From a virus, in the IMG/VR virus record IMGVR_UViG_3300002835_013237, positions 1 to 54,824 of that record: 54,824 nt of DNA. One strand, given 5' to 3'. Under the pieces are notes generated by a model. The model had not been told where the DNA came from. It did not search any database and worked only from the letters and a program-made list of their open reading frames with translations. Shown piece by piece: positions 29,813 to 39,009 of the stretch. The translations under genes and the position numbers were made by a program. The stretch's first letter is position 1. Each line of letters starts with the position of its first letter.

Positions 29813-30166
29813 ATGGCTTATATATCAGATTCAAAATCATATCGCGAATACATGATGATGATGGAACGCGAACGAGAAACATTAATGGAACAAAGTCGTA
29901 TGAAACACACTAAAGACAATATCACTAATCAAGTGATTGAAGATTTAAAATCTAGAGCTGAACGTGGTTATAAAAAATATAATACAACATTAGGTGAAAA
30001 CAATAAGGACAACTACATGAATCATCTATATGAAGAATTATTAGATGCAGCTCAATATATTAAAAAAGAACAATCAATTATTCCTGATATACAAAATTTA
30101 ATTGAACAATATCCTAATAATATGGAACTGGGGAGTAAGATAAGAGAGATATATGGCAAAAAGTAA
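29813..30166 (+). CDS. MazG-like helical protein
   Basis: 117 residues from ATG 29813. An in-frame TTG at 29777 would add 12 residues but the ATG follows an ATAATATT context like other starts here. SRAERGYKKYNTTLGENN and MNHLYEELLDAAQYIKKE (EExxD-like) resemble phage all-alpha NTP pyrophosphohydrolases that hydrolyse dNTPs or (p)ppGpp. The second metal motif is not clear, so the activity is uncertain. It overlaps the nuclease gene by 14 bases. Confidence 0.6.
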   Translation: MAYISDSKSYREYMMMMERERETLMEQSRMKHTKDNITNQVIEDLKSRAERGYKKYNTTLGENNKDNYMNHLYEELLDAAQYIKKEQSIIPDIQNLIEQYPNNMELGSKIREIYGKK

Positions 30167-31094
30167 ATTAACAGAGATTGAACTTAAAATAAAGACTCAT
30201 CAACTTAAAGAAGTTGATTATAGATACCAATCAACAGTATCATACTCTCAATACTCAATGTGGCGTAAATGTCCCCATCAATGGTATTTAGCCTATGTTA
30301 AGAATTTAGCTCCATATTCAGCCTCAATTCATACTATATTTGGAACTGCCATTCATGAAACAATGCAACATTATCTTAAAGTAATGTATGAGCAAAGTGG
30401 AGCAGCAGCTGATAGAGAAGATATAGTAGGAATGTTTAATGAACGTTTTAGAGCAGTTTATAAAGAACAATTTGAAGCATCTAAACAACATTTCTCTAAT
30501 CCAGATGAAATGAGAGAGTTTTATGAGGATGGAGTTAATATACTTGAGTGGTTTAAAAAACATCGTGGCCAATTTTTTACTACTCGTAATACAGTATTAT
30601 TAGGTATTGAGATGCCTCTAATGGTTGGTTTATCTAAAAATGTATTTCTAAAAGGTTATATTGACTTTGTTTTATATGATAAGGATTTAGATAAAGTTTA
30701 TATCTATGATATTAAAACATCTAGATCAGGATGGAGAGATAAAGATAAAAAAGATGATATTAAGTTAGCTCAAATATTGCTTTATAAAGAATATTTTGCT
30801 AAACAATATAATATTGATGTTGATAAAATTGAGGTTGAGTTCTTTATATTAAAGAGAAAGATATGGGACAATGATGCTTTTGCTATTCCTTATATAACTG
30901 AATTTAAACCAGCTAGTGGTAAAATTAAGCGTAAACAAGCAGCTGAGAAATTTAGTATGTTTTTAAATGAATGTTTTGATAATGATGGTAAACATGTAAT
31001 TAAAGAATATTCTAAAATAGTAAGTAAAGATTCTTGCACTTACTGTCCATTTAATAATGATAAAACACTTTGCGATAAAAATGTCGCTTTATAA
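30153..31094 (+). CDS. PD-(D/E)XK nuclease, RecB/Cas4-like with probable Fe-S cluster
   Basis: 313 residues. SYSQYSMWRKCPHQWYLAY, then GTAIHETMQHYL (His motif), GYIDFVLYD (catalytic Asp), YIYDIKTSR (D-x-K) and QILLYKEYF (QxxxY) form the RecB-family nuclease signature. One Cys in RKCP plus three in CTYCPF...LC give the four ligands of the Cas4/AddB type iron-sulfur cluster. It probably processes DNA ends in recombination-dependent replication. It overlaps the MazG-like gene by 14 bases. Confidence 0.85.
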   Translation: MAKSKLTEIELKIKTHQLKEVDYRYQSTVSYSQYSMWRKCPHQWYLAYVKNLAPYSASIHTIFGTAIHETMQHYLKVMYEQSGAAADREDIVGMFNERFRAVYKEQFEASKQHFSNPDEMREFYEDGVNILEWFKKHRGQFFTTRNTVLLGIEMPLMVGLSKNVFLKGYIDFVLYDKDLDKVYIYDIKTSRSGWRDKDKKDDIKLAQILLYKEYFAKQYNIDVDKIEVEFFILKRKIWDNDAFAIPYITEFKPASGKIKRKQAAEKFSMFLNECFDNDGKHVIKEYSKIVSKDSCTYCPFNNDKTLCDKNVAL

Positions 31095-31102
31095 TCTATA
31101 CG

Positions 31103-31110
31103 TATATTTA
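31103..31110 (+). promoter_or_regulatory. TATATTTA promoter-like box
   Basis: CGTATATTTATATATATAAAA lies 20 bases before the ATG at 31130. A TTTG occurs at 31069-31072 but 30 bases upstream, too far for the standard layout. Confidence 0.4.
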
Positions 31111-31129
31111 TATATATAAAATATAATAT

Positions 31130-31327
31130 ATGGCGGACAAAAGTAAATTAACTAGTGTTAAGGTTAATGAAGAATTATTTGAAGAATTTAAAGTATTATG
31201 TGTTAGAACTAAGTTCTCACTACAAAAATTAGTTGATAGAAGTATTCATTCATATCTAACTGATGAAGACTATAGAAAACAACTTCATAACCATACAAAC
31301 TTATCATTAACAGGTAGTAAATCTTAA
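31130..31327 (+). CDS. ribbon-helix-helix-like DNA-binding protein
   Basis: 65 residues. LTSVKVNEELFEEFKVLCVRTKFSLQKLVDRSIHSYL follows the RHH (Arc/CopG) layout: a beta strand SVKV and two helices linked by a turn. These act as small dimeric repressors. It is preceded by a promoter-like box and begins right before the large glycan block, so it may regulate that transcript or itself. Confidence 0.68.
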   Translation: MADKSKLTSVKVNEELFEEFKVLCVRTKFSLQKLVDRSIHSYLTDEDYRKQLHNHTNLSLTGSKS

Positions 31328-31346
31328 AAAATTATTTAATCACGTT

Positions 31347-32777
31347 ATGAAAGAAAGTTACGTTCCACAATCGCAAAGGAAAAAAATCTTATTGTTATGT
31401 GATGATATCAGAATGACATCTGGTATATCAACAATGGCTAGAGAAATTGTACTAGGTACAGCGCATCATTACAATTGGGTTAACATTGGAGGTGCTATTA
31501 ACCATCCAGACCAGGGTAAGCGTTTTGATTTAAATGCTGATACTAATAAACATGCTGGTATTGATGATGCTAATATTATTCTATACCCAATAAGTGGATA
31601 TGGAGATGCTCAGTATATCAGACAGATGTTAGATTTTGAAAAGCCAGATGCATTAATGATGTTTACAGATCCAAGATATTGGATTTGGTTATTTCAAATT
31701 GAAAATGAAATTAGAAGAAGGATACCTATTATTTACCTTAACATTTGGGATGATTATCCAGCTCCATTGTATAATGAACCTTATTATGAGTCATGTGATG
31801 GATTGATGGCTATATCAAAACAAACACTTAATATAAATAAAATAGTATTAGGTGATAAAGCTAAAAATAAAGTGTTAAGTTATGTACCACATGGTATTAA
31901 TGAAAAACATTTTTTCCCAATTGAAGATACCTCTAAACTAGATGAAGTTAAGAAAAAATTATTCGGTGATAAACAATATGATTTTGTTTTAATGTTTAAC
32001 TCTAGAAATATTAGACGTAAACAAATACCAGATACTATGGCTGCATTTAAGGTATTTTTAGATAAATTACCTAAAGAAAAAGCTAATAAATGCGCTTTAG
32101 TATTACATACTCAACCTGTTGATGAACATGGTACTGACTTATATGCGGTGCGTGATATGTTATTCACTGATGAACAATGTAGTCAAATTTATTTTTCTGA
32201 TTCAAGAATACCAACTTCAGATCTTAATTTAGTTTATAATATTTCTGATGCTTGTATTTTATTAACATCAAATGAAGGATGGGGATTATCACTTACTGAA
32301 GCAATGATGTGTGGTAAACCAATTATTGGTAATGTAACAGGTGGGATGCAAGACCAAATGCGTTTTGTAGATGAAAATGGCAAATGGATTGATTTTGACG
32401 CTGATTTTTGTTCTAATCATTTTGGTAAATATAAACAATGTGGTGAATGGACTATACCAGTATTTCCAAGTAATATAAGTATTCAAGGTTCTGTTCCAAC
32501 ACCTTATATCTATGATGATAGAGCTGACTTTAGAGATGCAGCTGATGCTATTATGAAGATGTATGAAATGGGAGATGAAGAACGTAAATATAGAGGAAAA
32601 TTAGCTCGTGAGTGGGTAACATCAGATGAATCAATGATGTCAGCTGAAAACATGAGTAGAAATGTTATAAAGCATATCAATGAAGTTTTGGCTAACTGGA
32701 AACCAAGACATAAATTTGAGTTAATTAAAACTGAACCACTTAAAAGAAAACATATTCGTCACAAATTAGTTTATTGA
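31347..32777 (+). CDS. GT4-type glycosyltransferase
   Basis: 476 residues, GT-B fold. ILLLCDDIRMTSGISTMAREIV at the N-terminus is the acceptor-domain loop; FVLMFNSRNIRRKQIPDTM starts the donor domain and SNEGWGLSLTEAMMCGKP carries the GT4 E-x7-E signature near residues 311-319. First gene of the second glycan block, 6 bases before the next glycosyltransferase. Donor and acceptor are unknown. Confidence 0.83.
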   Translation: MKESYVPQSQRKKILLLCDDIRMTSGISTMAREIVLGTAHHYNWVNIGGAINHPDQGKRFDLNADTNKHAGIDDANIILYPISGYGDAQYIRQMLDFEKPDALMMFTDPRYWIWLFQIENEIRRRIPIIYLNIWDDYPAPLYNEPYYESCDGLMAISKQTLNINKIVLGDKAKNKVLSYVPHGINEKHFFPIEDTSKLDEVKKKLFGDKQYDFVLMFNSRNIRRKQIPDTMAAFKVFLDKLPKEKANKCALVLHTQPVDEHGTDLYAVRDMLFTDEQCSQIYFSDSRIPTSDLNLVYNISDACILLTSNEGWGLSLTEAMMCGKPIIGNVTGGMQDQMRFVDENGKWIDFDADFCSNHFGKYKQCGEWTIPVFPSNISIQGSVPTPYIYDDRADFRDAADAIMKMYEMGDEERKYRGKLAREWVTSDESMMSAENMSRNVIKHINEVLANWKPRHKFELIKTEPLKRKHIRHKLVY

Positions 32778-32783
32778 TAAGTT

Positions 32784-34118
32784 ATGAAACCATTAGTAGT
32801 TATAAGTTGCCCTCTTGAAACAATGTCAGGGTATGGTGCTAGATCTAGAGACATAGTTAAAGCACTTTTGAAATATGACAAATATGATGTTAAAGTTATT
32901 TCTCAACGTTGGGGTAACACAGCTTGGAATGCTTTAGATCCTAATAAAACTGAAGATAAACAGTTATTAGATTTAATTTGGCGCCAACCTCAATTACCTA
33001 AACAACCTGATGTTTGGATTCAAATTACAGTACCAAATGAGTTTCAACCAATTGGTAAATGTAATATTGGTATCACAGCAGGTATTGAAACAACAGTATG
33101 TGATCCAACATGGATTGAAGGTATTAATAGAATGGATTTGACTTTAGTGTCATCAAATCATGCTAAACAAGTATTTGAACAATCTGTTTTTGAAAAGAAA
33201 GATAAAAATAGTCAACAATTAGTAGGTGTTATTAAATTAGAAAAACCAGTTGATGTATTATTTGAGGGAGCTGATTTAAATAAATATTTCGCTATTAATA
33301 ATGATGAGTTAGAAGAAACAGATTTAGTTTTAGCTTTAGATGAAATTAAAGAAAGTTTTTGTTTCTTATTTGTAGGCCACTGGTTACAAGGTGATATAGG
33401 TGAAGATAGAAAAAATGTTGGTTACATGATTAAATCATTCTTAGAAACATTTAAGAATAAAAAAGGAATCAAACCAGCTTTAATTTTAAAAACAGCCCAA
33501 GTAACTAACTCTATAATGGATAGAGATGAAGTACTTAAAAAGATTGATGCTATTAAAAGTACTGTTAAAGGTGATTTACCAAACATTTATTTGTTACATG
33601 GTGATTTAGATGATAAGGATATAAATGACTTATATAACCATGATAAAATAAAAGCAATGGTGTCATTAACTAAAGGTGAAGGATTTGGAAGACCATTACT
33701 TGAATTTAGTTTATCTAAAAAACCTATTATTGCTAGTAATTGGAGTGGACATATTGATTTCTTACATCCAGAATATAATGTTTTAGTGAATGGTACTTTA
33801 AATCCAGTTCATAAGTCAGCTCAAGCTAAAAATATGATATTAGCTGAATCAAGTTGGTTTACTCCTAACGATGGTGAAGTTGCTGATGCTTATAAATCAG
33901 TTTATAATGATTATGATAAGTATTTAGAAAAAGCTAAACGTCAAGCTCATTTTGCTAAAACAAATTACTCATTTGATAAAATGGCTGAGATATTAAATAA
34001 TATCTTTGAAACTAGAGTACCTAAACAAGTTGAACTTAAATTACCAGCGTTAAAAAAATTAGGTTCAGTTACTGAAGCACCTAAAATTAGTTTACCTAAA
34101 CTTAAAAAATTAGATTAA
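32784..34118 (+). CDS. GT4-type glycosyltransferase
   Basis: 444 residues. VISCPLETMSGYGARSRDIVKALL at the N-terminus, and TKGEGFGRPLLEFSLSKKP (E-x7-E) in the donor domain at about residue 295. The C-terminal 40 residues are Lys/Pro-rich with repeated LKLPALKK and LPKLKKLD, probably a disordered tail. It overlaps the next small gene by one base (TAATG). Probably works in sequence with the neighbouring glycosyltransferases. Confidence 0.83.
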   Translation: MKPLVVISCPLETMSGYGARSRDIVKALLKYDKYDVKVISQRWGNTAWNALDPNKTEDKQLLDLIWRQPQLPKQPDVWIQITVPNEFQPIGKCNIGITAGIETTVCDPTWIEGINRMDLTLVSSNHAKQVFEQSVFEKKDKNSQQLVGVIKLEKPVDVLFEGADLNKYFAINNDELEETDLVLALDEIKESFCFLFVGHWLQGDIGEDRKNVGYMIKSFLETFKNKKGIKPALILKTAQVTNSIMDRDEVLKKIDAIKSTVKGDLPNIYLLHGDLDDKDINDLYNHDKIKAMVSLTKGEGFGRPLLEFSLSKKPIIASNWSGHIDFLHPEYNVLVNGTLNPVHKSAQAKNMILAESSWFTPNDGEVADAYKSVYNDYDKYLEKAKRQAHFAKTNYSFDKMAEILNNIFETRVPKQVELKLPALKKLGSVTEAPKISLPKLKKLD

Positions 34119-34303
34119 TGACAAGTAGAGATTTTGTTATTTGGTTAAAAGGTTTTGCTACAGCGGCTAATTCTTATAACATTACTCCTAAACAATGGGA
34201 TGAAATAAAAGATAAATTAGATGAAGTTGAAGATACACCTCAAATAAAAATAACCCCTACTTGTATTCAAACCCCACCACCAAAAGAAAGTAAAATATTT
34301 TAA
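34118..34303 (+). CDS. small conserved phage protein (MTSRDFVIWLKGF family)
   Basis: 61 residues. The start TSRDFVIWLKGFATAANSYNITPKQWDEIKDKLDEV resembles a small family seen in many tailed phages (DFxxWLxGF ... LTxxQ...IKDHL), function unknown. The rest is a Pro/Thr-rich tail. Its ATG overlaps the upstream stop and the next gene begins 2 bases later. Confidence 0.6.
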   Translation: MTSRDFVIWLKGFATAANSYNITPKQWDEIKDKLDEVEDTPQIKITPTCIQTPPPKESKIF

Positions 34304-34305
34304 TT

Positions 34306-34734
34306 ATGGAAGATAAATTAGTAATTTGTTCTCATTGTAATTCAGATGCATGTTATGAATATAAACCACAAGGTATATCTGTTTGGAGTTGTATGAGCTG
34401 TGGATTCATGACTAATGAATTAATGATTGAAGGTAGTCAATTAATGACTGAAACAGAAGAAGTAATGCCTGAACTATATAAAGATATTAAATTTATAGAT
34501 GATCAAAAACGAGTTTGGTATCCAACAGTTATCAATATATCTGATAAAGGTACTGTGTTTGCAAATGGTACTAGTAAAGATAATTGGGGATGGGCAGGTA
34601 TTAAATCAATTGAAACAACAGAAGAAGAAAAACAAAAACTTAAAGGCGCTACTCACAAATCAGATCCTAAAACATTAATGATGTTTAGTAAGGAACAGTT
34701 TGATGAAGCATGTCATTATATTGGATTAATTTAA
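34306..34734 (+). CDS. zinc-ribbon protein
   Basis: 142 residues. CSHCNSDACYEYKPQGISVWSCMSCGF (about residues 8-34) contains CxxC pairs in zinc-ribbon spacing. The middle holds RVWYPTVINI and ANGTSKDNWGWAGIKSI, and the end is charged. No enzyme motif found. Embedded between glycan genes; could be a phage transcription or nucleic-acid-binding factor. Confidence 0.6.
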   Translation: MEDKLVICSHCNSDACYEYKPQGISVWSCMSCGFMTNELMIEGSQLMTETEEVMPELYKDIKFIDDQKRVWYPTVINISDKGTVFANGTSKDNWGWAGIKSIETTEEEKQKLKGATHKSDPKTLMMFSKEQFDEACHYIGLI

Positions 34735-34743
34735 AATTAAATT

Positions 34744-35370
34744 ATGACTACTATTAGTTTTGCTATCACCGCTTGGAATGAACATATTGAATTAGAACGT
34801 CTATTAGACCAATTAGTAACCATTGTTAAACCAGAAGATGAAATAATGGTTCAGTTAGACAATACAGCTACAGATGAAGTAAAGAAAGTAGCTACTAAAT
34901 ACAATGTTGGTCAAAAATTTGAATATCATAGAATACTTTCCTCACTAAATGGTGACTTCGCAACATTTAAGAATAATGTTAAAAATCACTGTACACGTGA
35001 TTGGGTATTTTTTATTGATGCTGATGAGTACCTAAGTAAGGGTTTAGCTGAAAATATTCATAACATATTGGATATGAATAAAGGTCTAGTAGATTTAATC
35101 GCCGTACCTAGAATCAACACTGTTGAAGGATTAACTCGCAGCCATATTGATAAATGGCGCTGGTTTGTAGATGATAATGGTTGGATTAACTATCCAGATT
35201 ATCAAACACGTATTTGTGCTAATAAAAAAGATATTCAATGGAAAAATAAAGTACATGAACGTCTTATGGGTTGGAAAACAATAGCCAATTTACCTGAAGG
35301 ATACGAATTAGTACATCCTAAAACAATTGAAAGACAAGAAAAACAGAATAAATTTTATGAAACAATTTAA
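34744..35370 (+). CDS. GT2-family glycosyltransferase (short)
   Basis: 208 residues. SFAITAWNEHIELERLLDQL starts a GT-A fold; DEIMVQLDNTATDEV and RDWVFFIDADEYLSKGL carry the DxD-like metal motif (DAD at about residues 93-95); RINTVEG and DYQTRICANKKDIQWKNKVHE are typical of the WaaE/KdtX-like group. The C-terminal 14 bases overlap the dehydrogenase gene. A sugar-transferring role in the same glycan is likely. Confidence 0.8.
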   Translation: MTTISFAITAWNEHIELERLLDQLVTIVKPEDEIMVQLDNTATDEVKKVATKYNVGQKFEYHRILSSLNGDFATFKNNVKNHCTRDWVFFIDADEYLSKGLAENIHNILDMNKGLVDLIAVPRINTVEGLTRSHIDKWRWFVDDNGWINYPDYQTRICANKKDIQWKNKVHERLMGWKTIANLPEGYELVHPKTIERQEKQNKFYETI

Positions 35371-36208
35371 AGTAGGTATTATAGGAAATGGTTTTGTAGG
35401 TGAATCTCAAGCATATGCTTTTTCACCTGTAGCTGATGTTAAAATATTTGATATTAATCCTGTTAAAGCAACTCATACATTACTTGAAGTATTATCTCAA
35501 GATTTTATATTTGTAGCGTTACCAACACCAATGAAAGAAAATGGTGAACAAGATAATTCATATATTGAAAATTTCTTTAGTAACATTGGTCTATATAATA
35601 CAAACGCTATTTTTATTTTAAAATCAACTGTATTACCAGGTACAACAAAATTACTAAATGAAAAATATAATTTTAATATAGTGTTTTGTCCTGAGTTTTT
35701 AACTGAGAAAACAGCTAAACTAGATATGTTGACTCAATCTAGAGTAGTAATTGGAGGTGATAAACAACATACTGAAAAAGTATTAGAGTTATTTAAAGCT
35801 CGTTTTGGACAGAAACATTATATACTAACTGATACTACAACAGCAGAATTTATTAAATATATGGCTAATACATTTTTAGCTGTTAAAGTATCTGTTGTAA
35901 ATGAGTTCTATAGAATGTCTAAAGTATTAGGGGTAAATTGGAGTGATGCTTTAGAAGGATTTGTATCTGATCCTCGTATTGGTAATTCACATACTAATGT
36001 TCCTGGTCATGATGGTAAATTAGGATTTGGAGGAACATGTTTTCCTAAAGATATTAATGCGTTAATTACAATGGGTAAAGAATTAGGTGTTGATATGAAT
36101 ACACTTGAGGCAGCTTGGAAAACTAATTTAGAAGTTAGACCAGAACAAGACTGGAAGCAATTGGTTGGTAGAGCAATTACTCCAACTCCAACACCACATC
36201 AAAAATAA
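35357..36208 (+). CDS. UDP-glucose/GDP-mannose dehydrogenase-family enzyme, short
   Basis: 283 residues from ATG 35357; an in-frame codon at 35327 is inside the upstream gene and would add 10 residues. Rossmann motif GIIGNGFVGES, then PTPMKENG, STVLPGTT, FCPEFLTEKTA, TAEFIKYMANTFLAVKVSVVNEF and GFGGTCFPKDINAL with the catalytic Cys. Such enzymes oxidise UDP-glucose or related sugars to uronic acids. The usual C-terminal nucleotide-sugar-binding domain is absent and the protein ends in TPTPTPHQK, so it may be a short phage form. Confidence 0.82.
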   Translation: MKQFKVGIIGNGFVGESQAYAFSPVADVKIFDINPVKATHTLLEVLSQDFIFVALPTPMKENGEQDNSYIENFFSNIGLYNTNAIFILKSTVLPGTTKLLNEKYNFNIVFCPEFLTEKTAKLDMLTQSRVVIGGDKQHTEKVLELFKARFGQKHYILTDTTTAEFIKYMANTFLAVKVSVVNEFYRMSKVLGVNWSDALEGFVSDPRIGNSHTNVPGHDGKLGFGGTCFPKDINALITMGKELGVDMNTLEAAWKTNLEVRPEQDWKQLVGRAITPTPTPHQK

Positions 36209-36212
36209 TATA

Positions 36213-36506
36213 ATGATTATCTATGTTGATATAGATGAGACAATTTGTTTTTATGATAAAGAAAGAGAATATTCTTTAGCTAAACCAAACTCAGAAAATA
36301 TCAATAAAATAAATAAACTATATGATGAAGGACATCATATAACTTATTGGACAGCTAGAGGTAGTGTCACTAAAATTGATTATTATAATATTACTAAACA
36401 ACAATTAGATGAATGGGGATGTAAATATCATGAATTAAGTGTTGGTGTTAAACCTCCTTATGATCTATTAATATGTGATAAAACAAAACGAATAGAAGAA
36501 ATATAA
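36213..36506 (+). CDS. HAD-superfamily phosphatase, small
   Basis: 97 residues from ATG 36213. VDIDETICFYDK provides the catalytic DxD-T motif, YWTARGSV motif II (T), and KPPYDLLICDKT motifs III/IV (K ... D). The size and context resemble capsule-associated HAD phosphatases that dephosphorylate sugar phosphates. It lies directly before neuB, so it could remove the phosphate from a nonulosonate 9-phosphate intermediate, but that is a guess. Confidence 0.78.
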   Translation: MIIYVDIDETICFYDKEREYSLAKPNSENINKINKLYDEGHHITYWTARGSVTKIDYYNITKQQLDEWGCKYHELSVGVKPPYDLLICDKTKRIEEI

Positions 36507-36507
36507 T

Positions 36508-37566
36508 ATGTTTGTAAAAAGTAATAATGAAGTATACTTTATAGCTGAAGTAGGGCAAAATCATAATGGTGATATTGATATAGCTAAAAAATTAATTGAC
36601 CAACTTAATCAGTATCCATATGATGAAATAAGTGGAGACAGATTAAATAAAGTTAACGCTATTAAATTAACTAAGAGAGATTTAGATGAAGAATTATCTA
36701 AAAACGGAATGTTAGCCCCATATACTGGTAAACATTCATTTGGTAAAACATATGGTGAACATAGAGCATATTTAGAATTAAGTTATGAACAACATGCTGA
36801 GTTAGGCAAGTATATTAAAAGTTTAGGTTTTGATTTTATTGAAACATTATGCTCACTTAAGACTTTAAAATTACTAGATATAGCTCCTGTTGATAAAATA
36901 AAAGTAGCATCTAGAGATTTAACTAATATACCTTTAATTGAAGCTATAGCTAAAACTAGAATACCAGTTATTCTATCTACAGGTATGGCTGGTGAAGCTG
37001 AATTAGAAACAGCATTAGAAATATTTGATAAAAATAGTAGTTATGATATTTCAATACTACATTGTTTATCTCAATACCCAGCTGAGTTTAGTAGATTGAA
37101 TTTAAACACTATAAAATATTTAAAACAAAAATATCCTAATAATAAAATAGGTTACTCAGATCATTCATTAGGTATTCATATTTCTCTAGCTGCTGTCGCT
37201 ATGGGAGCTGAAATTATAGAGAAACATGTCACATTAGATAAGAATATGAAAGGTACTGATCAAGCTGGTTCATCTGAGTCTCATGAGGTAAAACAGTTAC
37301 TACATGATATTAGAACATTTGAATTAGGATTAGGCCAAATGGCTTTATTTAAAGATGATTCTATTGAATTAGCCTCAAAGAAATTAGAACGTTCGTTAGC
37401 AACTAATATATTTATACAACCAGGAGAAATTATAACTGAAGATAAAATTCATATGATTAGCCCTGGAGATGGATTTAAATGGAGTGATAGAGATAAATTT
37501 ATAAATAAAGTAGCTAAGACTTTTATTGATGAAAATACAATCCTCAATTTAGATCAAATACAATGA
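36508..37566 (+). CDS. neuB: nonulosonic (sialic-type) acid synthase NeuB
   Basis: 352 residues. YFIAEVGQNHNGDIDIAKKLI opens the TIM barrel, with FDFIETLCS, DKIKVASRDL, VILSTGM, LHCLSQYPA, IGYSDHSLG and EKHVTLDKNMKGTDQAGS as in sialic acid synthases. The C-terminal SAF antifreeze-like domain starts near residue 290 (RSLATNIFIQPGEIITED). It joins phosphoenolpyruvate to an N-acetyl sugar to make a nine-carbon acid (Neu5Ac, legionaminic or pseudaminic type). The next gene supplies the CMP-activating enzyme. The source of the precursor sugar is not in this window. Confidence 0.93.
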   Translation: MFVKSNNEVYFIAEVGQNHNGDIDIAKKLIDQLNQYPYDEISGDRLNKVNAIKLTKRDLDEELSKNGMLAPYTGKHSFGKTYGEHRAYLELSYEQHAELGKYIKSLGFDFIETLCSLKTLKLLDIAPVDKIKVASRDLTNIPLIEAIAKTRIPVILSTGMAGEAELETALEIFDKNSSYDISILHCLSQYPAEFSRLNLNTIKYLKQKYPNNKIGYSDHSLGIHISLAAVAMGAEIIEKHVTLDKNMKGTDQAGSSESHEVKQLLHDIRTFELGLGQMALFKDDSIELASKKLERSLATNIFIQPGEIITEDKIHMISPGDGFKWSDRDKFINKVAKTFIDENTILNLDQIQ

Positions 37567-38249
37567 AATCAGTAAATGATATTTGTTTTATAGTTCAGGC
37601 TCGTTTAAACTCTCAAAGAGTGCCTAATAAAATGGTTAAACCATTTTGTAATACTACTCTAACTGATGTTATTATACAAAAATTATTAGATTGTGAAAAT
37701 ATACCTAACAATCAGATTTATTTATCTGTTTTTGAAGATGAACTAATTAGTATAGGTAATAAATACCCTATTAACATTTATAAACGATCTTATGAATCAG
37801 CCAATGTTGATAATGGTATTGATGTTTTATTTGAATGGTATAATAAATTACCTTACAAGTATGTTATTTTAGTGAGTGGATGTAATCCATTATTAAAAAC
37901 AAGTACTATAGATAATTTTATTAACACTTACTTAAACCAGGATGAAGAAGGATTATTCGCTGTTATAGAGAAAAAAAATTATTTTTGGAATAATGAAGGT
38001 GAGTTACTTAATAAATGGCCTGAAGGACAAGACTTATTAAATACAAAAGCAGTAGATACAACATATGAGGCAGCTCATTGTTTATATGCTTCTAGAATAG
38101 ATAGTATAGGTAAAGGTAAATGGGTTGGTAGTTGGAAAATAAAAAATGATCCTGTTTTATTTCCTATGAATGAATTAGAGGCATTTGATATAGATTACGA
38201 ATGGCAATTTCAAACAGCTCAAATATTATATAATGGTTTTAGAAACTAA
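37563..38249 (+). CDS. neuA: CMP-nonulosonate cytidylyltransferase (NeuA-like)
   Basis: 228 residues. The N-terminus FIVQARLNSQRVPNKM is the cytidylyltransferase signature (xxARxxSxRxPxKN), and YVILVSGCNPLLKTSTID matches the region around the second metal/nucleotide motif. It activates the acid made by NeuB as a CMP sugar. It overlaps neuB by 4 bases and the next gene by 17. KDO-type specificity cannot be excluded, but the NeuB neighbour argues for a nonulosonic acid. Confidence 0.82.
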   Translation: MKSVNDICFIVQARLNSQRVPNKMVKPFCNTTLTDVIIQKLLDCENIPNNQIYLSVFEDELISIGNKYPINIYKRSYESANVDNGIDVLFEWYNKLPYKYVILVSGCNPLLKTSTIDNFINTYLNQDEEGLFAVIEKKNYFWNNEGELLNKWPEGQDLLNTKAVDTTYEAAHCLYASRIDSIGKGKWVGSWKIKNDPVLFPMNELEAFDIDYEWQFQTAQILYNGFRN

Positions 38250-39009
38250 AAATATAAAACAAGACTTATTACGTTTTGAATCAATAGAAGAACGATTAGA
38301 CTATTTAAAAAACAAATACCAGAACAAAACTGCTATCATTGTAGCTCCTGGTCCTACATTAAATAATCATGATCATGTTAAATTAAGAGAAATATTTAAA
38401 ACTAGAGAAGATTTAGTTATCATTCCTATAAAACAAGCTTATGATGTTTGTAAGGAGACATCTGATTTTCATATTGTTAATACTTATAACTTTGATAAAT
38501 ATAAAGGATATGATTATGTTAATTTAGATTTAATTATATTCTATGGTTTGGCAAAATCATATGTTAATGATCAAATTGAAAAATTAATGATTAAACCTCA
38601 CCCATGTGATATATGGGTACCAATTGTTAATCCACCCTATATAACTTATAACCAATGTATGCATAAATCTGGAGATTGGGATAAGATGTTTATGTTACAA
38701 AATGAACCTCAATCATGGTGGGGTACTTCAATTTTATTTGAACAAGCTATACCGATGGCTTTATTAATTGGGTGTAAAAAAATTATAACTATAGGTTGGG
38801 ATTTAACAACTGGTAAACATTCATATGATCATAATAAGACAAATTTTAATGTTATGTCAGGAGAAGAAGAAAAAACTTTGGATAGTATAAAAGGAACATT
38901 ATCTTTATATGAATGGTGTTTAAAAAATAATATTGAATTAAATATATTATCTAAAATAAACGCTGCTGATTCCAGGTTTAAACGACTAAATGATATAAAT
39001 GAGTTATGA
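38233..39009 (+). CDS. GT42/Maf-like putative nonulosonate transferase
   Basis: 258 residues. TAIIVAPGPTLNNHDHVKL (33-51) is close to the NGPSL-type nucleotide loop of GT42 sialyltransferases and Maf/DUF115 transferases, and GTSILFEQAIPMALLIGCKKIITIGWDL (about 164-191) matches their conserved GxxxxxxAxxLGxxxIxLxGxD region. It directly follows NeuB and NeuA and would transfer the CMP-activated acid onto a glycan or protein. The family split between GT42 and Maf is unresolved. Confidence 0.65.
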   Translation: MVLETKNIKQDLLRFESIEERLDYLKNKYQNKTAIIVAPGPTLNNHDHVKLREIFKTREDLVIIPIKQAYDVCKETSDFHIVNTYNFDKYKGYDYVNLDLIIFYGLAKSYVNDQIEKLMIKPHPCDIWVPIVNPPYITYNQCMHKSGDWDKMFMLQNEPQSWWGTSILFEQAIPMALLIGCKKIITIGWDLTTGKHSYDHNKTNFNVMSGEEEKTLDSIKGTLSLYEWCLKNNIELNILSKINAADSRFKRLNDINEL

